A stretch of DNA of 64,000 nt. Source: Nostoc sp. NIES-4103. Lineage in GTDB: Bacteria > Cyanobacteriota > Cyanobacteriia > Cyanobacteriales > Nostocaceae. Under the pieces are notes generated by a model that searched no databases, was not told the origin of the DNA, and saw nothing but the letters and a program-made list of their open reading frames with translations. The translations under genes and the position numbers were made by a program. The stretch covers positions 6,329,221 to 6,393,220 of the forward strand of contig NZ_AP018288.1 in the NCBI RefSeq assembly GCF_002368335.1, in the 5' to 3' direction. Of the stretch, positions 33,754 through 43,121 are shown piece after piece (position 1 is the stretch's first letter; the number at the start of each line of letters is the position of its first letter).

Positions 33754-36003
33754 ATGAGTGAATTTACCAAAACCCTCTGCCCATACTGTGGTGTTGGCTG
33801 TGGTCTAGAAGTATCACCCCCAGCGCAATTTAACAAAGCAACTAATCGAGATAGCCAAGGAAATCCAATTTGGCGAGTACGGGGTGACAAAGCCCACCCA
33901 TCCAGCCAGGGTATGGTTTGTGTCAAAGGTGCAACGATCGCTGAATCTTTAGATAAGAATAGATTACATTACCCAATGATGCGCGACTCACTAGATCAAG
34001 AGTTTCGGCGCATCAGTTGGGATAAAGCTTTTGATATCATTACTAAGCGCATTCAAACAGTACGCTTTACCCAAGGGCCGGAAGCTATCTGTATGTATGG
34101 TTCTGGTCAGTTTCAAACCGAGGACTATTACATCGCCCAGAAACTCTTCAAAGGATGTCTCGGTAGTAACAATTTTGATGCCAACTCCCGCTTATGTATG
34201 TCTAGTGCTGTGGCTGGCTACATTCAAAGTTTTGGATCAGATGGCCCTCCCTGCTGTTATGAAGATTTAGAGTTAACTGATTGTGCATTTTTAATTGGCA
34301 CCAATACGGCAGAATGTCACCCGATAGTTTTTAACCGATTGGAGAAATATCACAGAAAGAACCGTAAAGTCAAAATGGTTGTGGTTGATCCCCGTCGCAC
34401 ACCCACCGCAGAAGCCGCTGATTTGCATTTAGCTATTCGTCCGGGTACAGATATCGACTTGTTAAATGGTATCGCCCACTTATTGATGCGTTGGAACTAC
34501 ATTGATACTGGGTTTATCGACGACTGCACCAGCAATTTTTCTGCCTACGCTGAGGTCATTCGCCACTATTCTCCAGAAGTTGTAGCTCGTCAATGTGGGA
34601 TCAGTATTGAAGATTTAGAAACAGCAGCACGTTACTGGGGTCAATCGCAGCGGGTGCTGTCACTGTGGTCAATGGGTGTAAATCAATCTAGTGAGGGTAC
34701 GGCTAAAGTCAGAACTATTATTAATCTGCATTTGATGACTGGACAAATTGGTAAACCAGGGGCTGGGCCTTTTTCCCTCACAGGTCAACCTAATGCGATG
34801 GGAGGAAGAGAAGCTGGAGGTTTGGCACATTTATTACCTGGTTATCGCTTGGTGAAAAATGACCAGCATCGAGCAGAAGTTGAGGATTTTTGGGGACTGA
34901 AGCCAGGGCAAATTTCTCCCAACCCTGGTTTAACAGCTTGGGATATGATTACAGGGTTGGAAAATGACACAGTGGGTTTATTGTGGATTGCTGCTACTAA
35001 CCCAGCTGTGAGTATGCCAGATTTGGAGCGGACAAAACAAGCTTTGTTGCGATCGCCTTTCACAATTTATCAAGACGCTTATTACCCTACAGAAACCGCT
35101 GCTTATGCTCACCTGCTACTACCAGCTTGTCAGTGGGGTGAGAAAACTGGGGTGATGACAAATTCTGAACGCAGGGTAACTTTGTGTCCAGCATTCCGTG
35201 AACCACCAAGAGAAGCGAAAGCAGATTGGGAAATCTTTGCCGAAGTTGGTCGGAGACTGGGCTTTGTCAAAGAATTTGCTTTTGCTAACTCTGGGGAAGT
35301 TTATGCCGAGTTTGTCCAGCTAACTCGCAATCGTCCCTGTGATATGACAGGTATTAGTCACGAACAATTAAAGATACAAGGCCCCACTCAATGGCCTCAC
35401 CCACAACAGAGCAGGAAAGCTGGGGAAGATAAGGGAGATGAGGGAGTAAAACTTCTTCCTCATCCTCCTCATCCTCCTCATCACCCTGATTCTAAAAGAC
35501 TTTACACCGATTTACGCTTTCATACCCCTGATGGACGCGCCCGATTTGGGGCATATTACTCACGCGGACTTGCAGAACCACCAGACCCTGATTATCCTTT
35601 GGTGTTAACTACTGGAAGACTCTATGGACACTGGCACACTCAAACACGTACTGGTAGAATTGAAAAAATTCGCTCTATGCATCCGCAACCATTTATCGAA
35701 ATTCATCCCCGTGATGCTGCTGTGTTAGAAATTACTGATAATCAGATGGTGGAAGTGCGATCGCGTCGCGGTAATGCTTTTTTTCCAGCAAAAATCACAA
35801 AAGCGATCGCCCCAGGTACAGTATTTGTCCCTATGCACTGGGGGGCGCTGTGGGCAAATAATGCTGAAGCTAACGCCCTCACCCATCCAGAATCTTGCCC
35901 TGATTCACTGCAACCAGAGTTAAAAGCCTGTGCTGTGCAAGTGTTACCCATTTCTCACCAAATTCCAGCGAAAAATTATCAACTCCAGTCCTCACAATCG
36001 TGA
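33754..36003 (+). CDS. narB: Ferredoxin-nitrate reductase NarB
   Basis: Assimilatory nitrate reductase with Mo-bis-MGD and one 4Fe-4S cluster, cytoplasmic, reducing nitrate to nitrite with ferredoxin. 749 aa. Cluster Cys residues are 9, 12, 16 and 56 (CPYCGVGC, GMVCVKGA). Molybdopterin oxidoreductase motifs include WSMGVNQSSEGT and LTGQPNAMGGREAGG. The C-terminal dinucleotide-binding domain has LTTGRLYGHWHTQTRT. A low-complexity insert around residues 551-582 (SRKAGEDKGDEGVKLL, HPPHPPHHP) is repeat-derived and in frame. It completes the nitrate-to-ammonium pathway with nirA. Confidence 0.95.
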   Translation: MSEFTKTLCPYCGVGCGLEVSPPAQFNKATNRDSQGNPIWRVRGDKAHPSSQGMVCVKGATIAESLDKNRLHYPMMRDSLDQEFRRISWDKAFDIITKRIQTVRFTQGPEAICMYGSGQFQTEDYYIAQKLFKGCLGSNNFDANSRLCMSSAVAGYIQSFGSDGPPCCYEDLELTDCAFLIGTNTAECHPIVFNRLEKYHRKNRKVKMVVVDPRRTPTAEAADLHLAIRPGTDIDLLNGIAHLLMRWNYIDTGFIDDCTSNFSAYAEVIRHYSPEVVARQCGISIEDLETAARYWGQSQRVLSLWSMGVNQSSEGTAKVRTIINLHLMTGQIGKPGAGPFSLTGQPNAMGGREAGGLAHLLPGYRLVKNDQHRAEVEDFWGLKPGQISPNPGLTAWDMITGLENDTVGLLWIAATNPAVSMPDLERTKQALLRSPFTIYQDAYYPTETAAYAHLLLPACQWGEKTGVMTNSERRVTLCPAFREPPREAKADWEIFAEVGRRLGFVKEFAFANSGEVYAEFVQLTRNRPCDMTGISHEQLKIQGPTQWPHPQQSRKAGEDKGDEGVKLLPHPPHPPHHPDSKRLYTDLRFHTPDGRARFGAYYSRGLAEPPDPDYPLVLTTGRLYGHWHTQTRTGRIEKIRSMHPQPFIEIHPRDAAVLEITDNQMVEVRSRRGNAFFPAKITKAIAPGTVFVPMHWGALWANNAEANALTHPESCPDSLQPELKACAVQVLPISHQIPAKNYQLQSSQS
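35404..35500. repeat. In-frame repeat insertion in narB
   Basis: GGGGAAGATAAGGGAGATGA and CCTCATCCTCCTCATCC are the GGGGGAT/CCCTCAT-type simple repeats seen between genes. They interrupt NarB between TQWPH and SKRLYTDLRFH without breaking the frame. Confidence 0.7.
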
Positions 36004-36335
36004 GTTACTAAATATACTCCTATACAGGCAAGAGGTATACAAAAATTAGTATTTAGTCAATTCATCAATGGTTATCATTACTTTTAACTATTGATTTTGC
36101 AGCCTGTACTATCGACTATTACTAACGACCTCTGATAAATTACTAACATTACAAAAGTAAAATCTCTACTAGCAATTACTTTTATTCCTCTTGGCTTTTG
36201 CTATGGAATAGAAGATCAGATTACACCAATTAATTATATACTGTCAAAAATTTTTTGCTAATCCTCTAGATTTATCTATGGGGTTTTTCTTTTTTGTATT
36301 GAATTGAAAACTTTATTCAAAACCGGGTGCAGTAA
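36004..36335. other. Intergenic region narB to the psiE-like gene
   Basis: 332 bp, AT-rich, with a few TTGACTA-like heptamer remnants. I see no gene and no clear terminator, but the length suggests a separate promoter for the next gene. Confidence 0.4.
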
Positions 36336-36785
36336 ATGAAGCGATTATTTAAAAAGCTAACAACAGCTACCAACGATGAGAACTTTATGCACTTTATAGA
36401 AAATATAGAGGTGCTAGTTTCCAAAGTTCTTTCTATTTTAATGGTGTTAGTTATTTTAGTAGCGATCGCGGATTTAGCAGCCTTTCTTGTTAAAGAGTTA
36501 TTTGACTCACCATACGGGACATTCAATACAACTTTATATAAAATATTTGGTTTGTTTTTAAATATTTTAATTGCTTTAGAAATTTTAGAGAATATTACAG
36601 CTTATTTACGAAAACATGTTTTTCAAGTTGAATTAGTCATTGTCACCTCTTTAATTGCAGTTGCTCGTAAAATTATTATCCTTGACTTAGAAAAGGTGTC
36701 AGGTATTGATATTATTGGTCTAGGAGTTGCCATTCTCGCTTTGTCAATCAGCTACTTGATCATTCGTTCAAGTAATTCTAAATAG
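36336..36785 (+). CDS. PsiE-family membrane protein
   Basis: 149-residue membrane protein with four predicted spans and a short basic N-terminus (MKRLFKKL). It matches the PsiE (phosphate-starvation-inducible) family pattern: FIENIEVLVSKVLSILMVLVILVAIADL, LEILENITAYLRKHVFQVELVIVTSLIAVARKIIILD. The molecular role of PsiE proteins is unknown. It stands between narB and narM, so coregulation with nitrate genes is possible but unproven. Confidence 0.75.
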   Translation: MKRLFKKLTTATNDENFMHFIENIEVLVSKVLSILMVLVILVAIADLAAFLVKELFDSPYGTFNTTLYKIFGLFLNILIALEILENITAYLRKHVFQVELVIVTSLIAVARKIIILDLEKVSGIDIIGLGVAILALSISYLIIRSSNSK

Positions 36786-36983
36786 TCAAGATGCACAGTC
36801 AGGGAGTTCCAGATAAAAAAATATATATTTCATCTTGCCCACAGATAGAGGAGGCAGACGGGGCAAAGGAAGGAGAAAGAATCTTATAATCGTCTTTCCC
36901 CTGAAAATTGAACAATTTAATTTCTGAAACTCACTACATAAAAATTTATAAATATTTTATTATAGACTTTTTAATTGCTAATT

Positions 36984-37445
36984 ATGGCGGTTTTTTTTGA
37001 ATTTGAGGCAGATTTCATTGATTCATTGCGCTGCATCCCTATGCAAGTACGCTACAAATTGGATACCTCTGGTATCAAGCTGAAATTGTCTGACTGGAAC
37101 AAGATGACTCCAAGTGAACGCGAAGCTTTAGTTGAGTTACCTTGCGACACGGAAACAGAAATTCAATCTTATCAAGAGTATCTCCAGCAATTAATTTTAG
37201 AACGCACAGGTACACCACCTACAAAATTGCCCATTGAACTTTATCCTGCATGGATGAACGCTAATACTATACCAGCTAGCCTTCAAGAAAAAGCTCAAGA
37301 AATCGGTGTCACCCTAACGCTACAACAGTGGGAAACTTTAACTCCTTTACAGCGGTTTGCCTTGATTAAACTCAGCCGTTCAGGACATGAAAACAGAAAC
37401 TTTCCTTTAGCTATGGCAGAATTTCATCTAGTCAATAGTCTATAG
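36984..37445 (+). CDS. narM: Nitrate reductase-associated protein NarM
   Basis: 153-residue soluble protein. The start FFEFEADFIDSLRCIPMQVRYKLDTSGIKLKL and LVELPCDTETEIQSYQEYL match the nitrate reductase-associated family, as does the repeat-like LTLQQWETLTPLQRFALIKLSR. NarM is known to be required for active nitrate reductase in cyanobacteria, probably for its maturation. ATG at 36984 (MAVFFEFE) is used; a TTG three codons earlier also lies in frame. Location near narB supports the assignment. Confidence 0.85.
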   Translation: MAVFFEFEADFIDSLRCIPMQVRYKLDTSGIKLKLSDWNKMTPSEREALVELPCDTETEIQSYQEYLQQLILERTGTPPTKLPIELYPAWMNANTIPASLQEKAQEIGVTLTLQQWETLTPLQRFALIKLSRSGHENRNFPLAMAEFHLVNSL

Positions 37446-38147
37446 TAAATAGTCAAAAGTTGAAAGTAACAAGTATAGGACTTAGGCAAAGCAGAAACAA
37501 GATCCCTAATTTATTTAAGAAGAGGACTTAACCCTCCTCATAGCAGATATAGCAGTTGAAGCATATTTTAGGACAAGGACTAATCATCAAACATAGGACA
37601 CAGTAGATAAATATTTCTAGAGGTTCAAACACATGGAGAATAATGCAATTACTCAGAATTTGAGCTATTGTCACATTTTGATGATTCTTTAGTCACGAAA
37701 GGTAATAAATGATTTTATATTTTTTGAAATTCAATAAATGTGGCAAATACTACTAATATTTGAAAATTACTGTACAGTTAATTTACAGTAGTATCTTACA
37801 AATATATGACCAATACACTTTATAGCTATAGTCATATAGGTTGAGATAGTGTTGATTGTTCAAAGCCAACAAGCAACTGCGTTTACACTCAGCGCTCAGA
37901 ACTTAGCACTCAGCACTTTGCTATAACTTCATATTTCTGATAAATAAGGCACAAAAATACTCCCCATTGCCAGAATGCCTTGCTCAATTGGGTTAGTGAA
38001 TCTTAAATTTTGAATGAGTGAATTTTAAATTTATTAGCAGTCAGGAAAGCTATAGTGTATTTAGCAATGCTGCTGTTGGTGTGGCTAAGGACAATTCCCA
38101 ATGCCAAAAATCTTTTATGAATTAGTTTGGAAAGACACTCTAACTCG
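37446..38147. other. Intergenic region narM to FHA-PrsW
   Basis: About 700 bp, AT-rich, no gene. It contains copy B of the TATAG dispersed repeat (37821-37920), followed by CACTCAG heptamer units. Nothing else is recognised. Confidence 0.5.
37821..37920 (+). repeat. Dispersed repeat, copy B
   Basis: TATAGCTATAGTCATATAGG ... GTTGATTGTTCAAAG aligns with copy A at 5048 and copy C at 49390-49485. Copies A and B also share ACTTAGCAC...CACTTTGCTATA further on. Confidence 0.55.
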
Positions 38148-39533
38148 ATGACAGGCAAAAACGCAAGACATAACGCATTTCTGCGGCTAGTGTCTGGTAA
38201 TGGAGCAGCTTTTGGGTCAGAATCTCGCTACTCGCTGCTTACCAGTAAAGAGGTAGTAATTGGACGCGACCCCAGCTGCCAAGTTGTCTTAGATGCCATG
38301 ACGTATCGGATGGTATCTCGCCGTCATGCTGTGGTTCGTCCTCTCTCTTCATCTCCAGATAACAAGTTTACTTGGCTACTTTGTGATTTGAATAGTGCTA
38401 ATGGTACTTACTTAAATGGACAACGCTTGTATGGGTGTCAAGAATTGCAAGCAGGCGATCGCATTGCTTTAGGTGCTGATGGGCCACAATTCGTTTTTGA
38501 GTATGAATTAACCTCTCCACCGACGGCATTGACAAGCCAAACCCAAATCGCACCGCTGCCATCTGCGGCGATGAATCTCTATAACCACACGCAATTAAAG
38601 CAGCCGGATTCGGTCAGCTTTACGCAACTGTTTCCGATTATTTCCACTGGCAAAGATTTAACTCGTAAAGCCTACCTCATACCAGGAATACTGACTGTAG
38701 TATTTGTAGTACTGATGTTTGCTACTGTGGGTCAGCCCCAAGCCAATCAAGTCATAGTAGCAATTTATATAGCGTTTGCTGCCTACTATTTTGTTTACCA
38801 ACTTTGCGGCAAACAAAAGCCTTGGTGGGTACTAATGGGTGTAGCATTGAGTACTACAGTGATCTTGCTCAGCCCCCTGTTGAATTTATTTATCTTTGTA
38901 TTCCGTGAAATCTTGCCTGGTAAGTTGCCTTCACCTCAAGATTTTCCTACCTTCACAGAACTACTGGTGCGGATGTTTTTTGGTGCAGGGTTGATGGAAG
39001 AATTGCTCAAGGCATTGCCTGTCATCGGAGCATATTTCATCGCTAGGGGATTACCCTCACCTTGGCGAGAACGCATCGGTGTTTGGGAACCTCTAGATGG
39101 CATTCTCTTGGGAACTGCTTCCGCTGTTGGCTTTACACTGTTGGAAACTCTAGGGCAATATGTGCCAGATATCACACAAAGTGTCACGCAACAGGTAGGT
39201 GTAGGTGCTGGTCAACTGGTGGGTTTACAGTTGCTGATTCCACGTATTCTCGGCTCTGTAGCCGGACATATGGCTTACAGTGGCTATCTAGGGTACTTTA
39301 TTGGCTTAGCTGTACTTAAGCCCCGTCGTAGTTGGCAAATTCTCACTGTTGGTTATCTGAGTGCTGCTGCACTCCATGCTCTATGGAACGCCACAGGTTC
39401 TATCAACGCTTTACTCTTAGTTGTTGTTGGTGTCTTGTCTTACGCCTTTTTGATGGCAGCGATTCTCAAGGCACGAGCATTGTCACCGACGCGATCGCAA
39501 AATTTTGCTACCCGCTTTCTTGGCCCTAAATAA
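38148..39533 (+). CDS. FHA-domain PrsW-family intramembrane protease
   Basis: 461 residues. The FHA domain lies at about 20-125 (KEVVIGRDPSCQVVLDAMTYRMVSRRHAVV, SANGTYLNG) with the core Arg, Ser, Arg-His and Asn residues. A linker and about eight membrane spans follow from about residue 180. The PrsW signature is present: Glu284-Glu285 (MEELLK), Glu333 (GFTLLETL), His374 (VAGHMAYSGYLGYF) and His410 (ALHALWN). This suggests a metal-dependent membrane protease of the CPBP/PrsW type gated by phosphothreonine binding. ATG at 38148 is preferred over a TTG seven codons earlier. The substrate is unknown. A TIR element abuts its stop codon. Confidence 0.85.
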   Translation: MTGKNARHNAFLRLVSGNGAAFGSESRYSLLTSKEVVIGRDPSCQVVLDAMTYRMVSRRHAVVRPLSSSPDNKFTWLLCDLNSANGTYLNGQRLYGCQELQAGDRIALGADGPQFVFEYELTSPPTALTSQTQIAPLPSAAMNLYNHTQLKQPDSVSFTQLFPIISTGKDLTRKAYLIPGILTVVFVVLMFATVGQPQANQVIVAIYIAFAAYYFVYQLCGKQKPWWVLMGVALSTTVILLSPLLNLFIFVFREILPGKLPSPQDFPTFTELLVRMFFGAGLMEELLKALPVIGAYFIARGLPSPWRERIGVWEPLDGILLGTASAVGFTLLETLGQYVPDITQSVTQQVGVGAGQLVGLQLLIPRILGSVAGHMAYSGYLGYFIGLAVLKPRRSWQILTVGYLSAAALHALWNATGSINALLLVVVGVLSYAFLMAAILKARALSPTRSQNFATRFLGPK

Positions 39534-39735
39534 ACGTGAGTTTGACGGATTTTAAAAACCCCGCTTCCATTCCTCTCCCTTGCAAGGAGAGAGGCTTCAA
39601 AAGCTTAATTTTTCGTTACTAAGCAAGGAGCTTAAAGCCCCTCTTTGCGCTGGAGCGAAAAGTCTGAGCGGAGGTTTGCGACCATCAGAACTTTTCAAGA
39701 CAGAGGGGTTGGGGAGAGGTTCATCGAACTCACGT
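39534..39735. mobile_element. TIR element, ACGTGAGTT family, copy 1
   Basis: ACGTGAGTTTGA at the left end and TCGAACTCACGT at the right end. Flanks TAAATAA and AAAATAA match at 6 of 7 positions, like a target duplication. It begins on the base after the FHA-PrsW stop codon. The interior has CCCTCTTT/GAGGGGTTGG-type sequence and no gene. Confidence 0.65.
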
Positions 39736-40474
39736 AAAATAAAAGTCAGTTCGACGAAACCTAACTCCAACCCGCTGATGTTAATCACCATTAAATTCGG
39801 ACTAAGCCCGAATTTAATGGTGTCTCAAGTAATACCAATCACAATTGCAAAAGCGCAATTAAGACCCTAAGAAACATAATTATGTTTCTTTCACCCTTCC
39901 CGCAGGTGCGCCTCTGTTGAAGACCCATGTTTTATTAGTTTTAAATACCTGACGTGCTACCACTGAACTAGCACTTATTACTTCTAATCCCGGTAAACTG
40001 ACTAGAGTAGTTAAAGCCTTTAAAGGTAACAAAACTTATTGTGGTTGGTTCAGTGGCGGCATCAAAAACAAGTGTCTCTATTTGAGAGAAATTGGAAACG
40101 GCTCGGTTAGTTCAGTTAAAATAAAGTCCGGTTGATACAGCCAGGCACAGGGTTGATCATGCTACCAACCTGGAAATTTTCAAACTTAACATTATTGAAC
40201 CCCCAAGTTGACCTGCTATCACTCCCCACCTGGCAATGCTTGCGGTGTGGAATCTTGCAGAAAAAGATCAATGAAAATTATTTTTTATGTCTTAGGATAG
40301 ATGATCTAAGTATCTAGTCAACTTATTGTTGTGTTACCTTGGACTAGCTGTGTGTCTAAAATGATATAGTTCAAGAGCGTTTAAGTTGTAGCACAAGCAT
40401 CATCTATAAATGATGTTATACCAAATCTCGATTTCATCAAAGCTAAAAAATATAGCAGAGACAGAAAACACAAG
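39736..40474. other. Long non-coding region with gene remnants
   Basis: No intact gene. There is a hairpin AAATTCGG/CCGAATTT (39793-39818). A palindrome follows at AGAAACATAATTATGTTTCT. Positions about 39900-39985 carry a tRNA-like but poorly pairing stretch. A coding-like fragment without a start (39953-40135) follows. The region looks like decayed sequence. Confidence 0.5.
39953..40135 (+). pseudogene. Coding-like fragment without start codon
   Basis: 60 codons open after a stop, ending TGA at 40133-40135, and reading ATTELALITSNPGKLTRVVKAF and GNKTYCGWFSGGIKNKCLYL. The amino acid pattern looks like real protein (Lys/Gly/aromatic blocks) but there is no ATG, GTG or TTG and no family I recognise. 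It is possibly the 3' remnant of a lost gene. Confidence 0.3.
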
Positions 40475-41122
40475 TTAAGCTTTTGACTGAAAGCCATCTA
40501 GTTGTTTGAGAGCATAATAAGCGATCGCTATAGTGACTTTTGCCTGCTCTATTTCTGATAAACTTGCCCAATCACGATTTTCTACATTATTCATAATAGA
40601 TTTCAGATTTTGTGATTCGCCGCTACGCATGGCATAGGCAAAGGGTCGAGCTAACACAAAAAGGTCATCAGTTTCCCACCCAGGTAGCACACCCTGAACG
40701 CACTCTACTAGTTGATCGCCCAACGATTGTTGAGGAGTAAAAATTTCAGCTGCTCTACTAGCAATGGCGTTGAGCCAGCCTTGGGGTACAATAGCAGCAA
40801 AAGCTGTATGTAAAGTTTTTTGAAGACTGTTTACAGCCGGATTCTTTATACTACAATTGTAGTATAAAGAATTTGAAACTTCAGACCAAAGTGTGTCTAG
40901 ATGGTTATAAAAAGTTTGTGAGTGTGTAGTCAGTTCTTCATCCAATAGATTATGGCTAATAAACTGCTGTTCTAGCTCGTCAAAATACGCTTGTGAGTGT
41001 TCGTCAGTTGGATTCCAAGGATAAGTTCCATCCTCTGGTTCTAGTAAAACGTCTAATAACTCCAATTCCACCTGAGACCGTAAAGCCTGAAAAGTATCTG
41101 AAGTGTTAATATTGTTAGTCAT
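40475..41122 (-). CDS. Hypothetical protein, helical
   Basis: 215-residue soluble, acidic, mostly helical protein (MTNNINTSDTFQALRSQVELELLDVLLEPEDGTYPWNP). I recognise no domain. PWNPTDEHSQAYFDELEQQF near residues 35-54 and IPQGWLNAIASRAAEIF-like text near 110-130 read like conserved protein. It lies 211 bp downstream of the CHAT-FHA gene on the same strand, so it may belong to that signalling group. The frame contains a perfect 30-bp palindrome (40843-40872) coding for SLYYNCSIKN. Confidence 0.65.
   Translation of the reverse strand: MTNNINTSDTFQALRSQVELELLDVLLEPEDGTYPWNPTDEHSQAYFDELEQQFISHNLLDEELTTHSQTFYNHLDTLWSEVSNSLYYNCSIKNPAVNSLQKTLHTAFAAIVPQGWLNAIASRAAEIFTPQQSLGDQLVECVQGVLPGWETDDLFVLARPFAYAMRSGESQNLKSIMNNVENRDWASLSEIEQAKVTIAIAYYALKQLDGFQSKA
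40843..40872. repeat. Perfect palindrome inside the 215-residue protein gene
   Basis: TTCTTTATACTACAA is followed directly by its exact complement TTGTAGTATAAAGAA. It is AT-rich with the EcoRI-free centre CAATTG, and lies within an intact frame. Confidence 0.85.
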
Positions 41123-41333
41123 TTGAAGTCTCCTGATGAATTAATTGGTGTTATTGACAGCTACACCTGTGGTTCTAAGATTTCCGTAAAAATAAATCGA
41201 TTTTGTCTAATCATAAAACTAGATTTTTCAAGCTAGTGTTGGTAAGGAAAATCGAATTTCTACTCAGTAGGCAGTAGCCAGTTATTAATTGTGATTAGTT
41301 ATTTTTACCATGCCCAATTCCCAATTCCCAATT

Positions 41334-42911
41334 TTAGGAATCTTCAATCATAAACTGCCAAGTTTCAGATTTATAACTTCCAAACTTTAATTGCATTCCT
41401 GATTTCAGGGTAACTTCCTCACGGAGGATTTGTTGCCATCCGTTAGGGCCTAGACACCAGGTTGTTCCATAGGTAGAAAAATCTTGTAAGTAATAAGTTC
41501 GTACAGGATTACTGCCAGTGAGAGTATTACGGCAGAGAATTTCTGCGTGACGCTTGGAAACTGCTGGTTCTGGGATGACAATATCATTGTCTCTTGTACG
41601 ACCAATGCGGGTGACACCAGAGCGTAAAAACCATGTTTTACCGCCTGGGGAAAGCGATCGCAAACAAGCTCTAGTCAAACTAGAATTGAAGCTGGGGATG
41701 CCTGTGTCTGGTAGTTCTGTAATTCCTTCATCAAAGCTTTTAATGAGTTCGCCATCAAAATCGGGATGTAGGTAAAGAACAGGTAAAGTCCAAGCAGGCT
41801 GATTAAACTTATATAGTGTCAGCAATTCTTGCCTGGCTTCTGCTACTGCTTCATCAATCGGCTTGCGCGATCGCAAAGCTTCGGCAAGGGATTGAATAAA
41901 ACTACGGCTTTCATGGTCGGTAATCTCGTCGCGCATTCCTAAAACAGCAGGTACGCCATTACGAATTAGTACTTCTGCCAGGCTGCTGGCTGGGATAGCT
42001 TGGTGATTAATAGCAGCGGGTAGTGCCCCCCAACAAGCATTAAATACTGCTAATTTTAAACCACCACGGGTTAATGCTTGTGCTAATTCTATGCCATTTA
42101 ACGTCATACCTGAGCGTAACAAGAACAATCCTCCGTCTGGGCCTGGTAGTCCGTGACCAGCGTAAAAAAATACGTTGTATGCTTTTGTTTCCAACTCTTG
42201 AATTAGTTCTTGTGGAGTTGGTTGCAAAAGTGTATTCACTTTGCACGGTGCATAAGCCTGAAAGTTGTTACCTACCTGCTCGCTATTTGAGAGGGTTTTT
42301 TCTAGGATAGCGGCTTCTTGTGACAATTGTAGATTCTCATCATGTCCTAAAACCAGCAGGATATTCAAAGCCTGATCAGCTCGTAAATATGGCAGGGGTT
42401 CAACTTCACTGGTGGTGCGACTAAATAGCAAATCTTGGGAAAGAGACATCGCCGATTGACCAGGTTCGCGCTGCATAATTTCCCAAGGCAAGGCGATGAG
42501 ATCTGGGTCACGAATTTCTAATCGAAAGCGCAAACGTGTATGCTGACCCATAGCGATGCCGCGGCTGCGTTCAAAACTGCCGAGAATGGGCCCGTCGAAT
42601 ACCCAACGCCACAAAAGAATACCCAAGTGTTGCATCAGACGACTACTATAACCAGAAGTCTGACCTGAAGGAGGAGGAACCGAGTTGGCAGATGGGTTTA
42701 CCTGATTTTGTGTGGTTCTTGAAGAAAGATTTAAACCACTATGACCAGCGAACAACTGCTGCCATTCTTGCCAAACTTGAGAGAGTTCAACAGGCCATAC
42801 ACAGTCACGCAGAACATAGCCACTGGGATAGGGAGCCTTGACGACCCAAATGGCATAGTTATCTGTGCCAGTGTTGATGAGACGGGCGATCGCCAGGTTC
42901 AGGGATGGCAT
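41334..42911 (-). CDS. CHAT-domain protease-like protein with C-terminal FHA domain
   Basis: 525 residues. The CHAT domain (caspase-HetF-associated with TPR) covers about 120-375, with the dyad His253 in FFYAGHGLPGPDGG and Cys293 in FNACWGALP. Both catalytic residues are present. FHA covers about 425-520 (TRIGRTRDNDIVIPEPAVSKRHAEILC, DFSTYGTTW). It is probably a cytoplasmic caspase-like protease or its regulator recruited to phosphothreonine proteins. It lies downstream of the PP2C phosphatase gene on the same strand (210-bp gap with STRR). This suggests a phospho-signalling module. ATG 42911 (MPSLNLAIARLINTG) fits the family start. Confidence 0.85.
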   Translation of the reverse strand: MPSLNLAIARLINTGTDNYAIWVVKAPYPSGYVLRDCVWPVELSQVWQEWQQLFAGHSGLNLSSRTTQNQVNPSANSVPPPSGQTSGYSSRLMQHLGILLWRWVFDGPILGSFERSRGIAMGQHTRLRFRLEIRDPDLIALPWEIMQREPGQSAMSLSQDLLFSRTTSEVEPLPYLRADQALNILLVLGHDENLQLSQEAAILEKTLSNSEQVGNNFQAYAPCKVNTLLQPTPQELIQELETKAYNVFFYAGHGLPGPDGGLFLLRSGMTLNGIELAQALTRGGLKLAVFNACWGALPAAINHQAIPASSLAEVLIRNGVPAVLGMRDEITDHESRSFIQSLAEALRSRKPIDEAVAEARQELLTLYKFNQPAWTLPVLYLHPDFDGELIKSFDEGITELPDTGIPSFNSSLTRACLRSLSPGGKTWFLRSGVTRIGRTRDNDIVIPEPAVSKRHAEILCRNTLTGSNPVRTYYLQDFSTYGTTWCLGPNGWQQILREEVTLKSGMQLKFGSYKSETWQFMIEDS

Positions 42912-43121
42912 GGATTCATGAAACTAAAGGGACTGGGGAATTGGGAATTGAGAATGGGGAATGGGTACTAGTATTTTTACTCAGCACTCAGCACTCAGCA
43001 TTCAGCACTTAGAGTTTCTACTTTGGATTATTACCTGTATTATTTCAGGTTTTTACTAGTTTATCGATTATTTGTTTCACCTGCACTTGCATCGGTTTGT
43101 GGGTTTGGTGCAGGAGGTTGG
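42912..43121. repeat. STRR between PP2C and CHAT-FHA genes
   Basis: Contains GGAATTG/GGGAATG-type units next to the CHAT start and tandem ACTCAGC heptamers (about 42980-43013). No gene. Confidence 0.8.

Noticed and set aside
39580..39870. 96-codon frame in the TIR element
   Set aside because: Lies in the non-coding element and its hairpins; no family resemblance.
39900..39985. Functional tRNA on the minus strand
   Set aside because: D-arm-like text only; anticodon and T stems do not pair and no acceptor stem of seven pairs forms.
40132..40317. 61-codon frame
   Set aside because: Weak start, no family and overlaps a decayed region.
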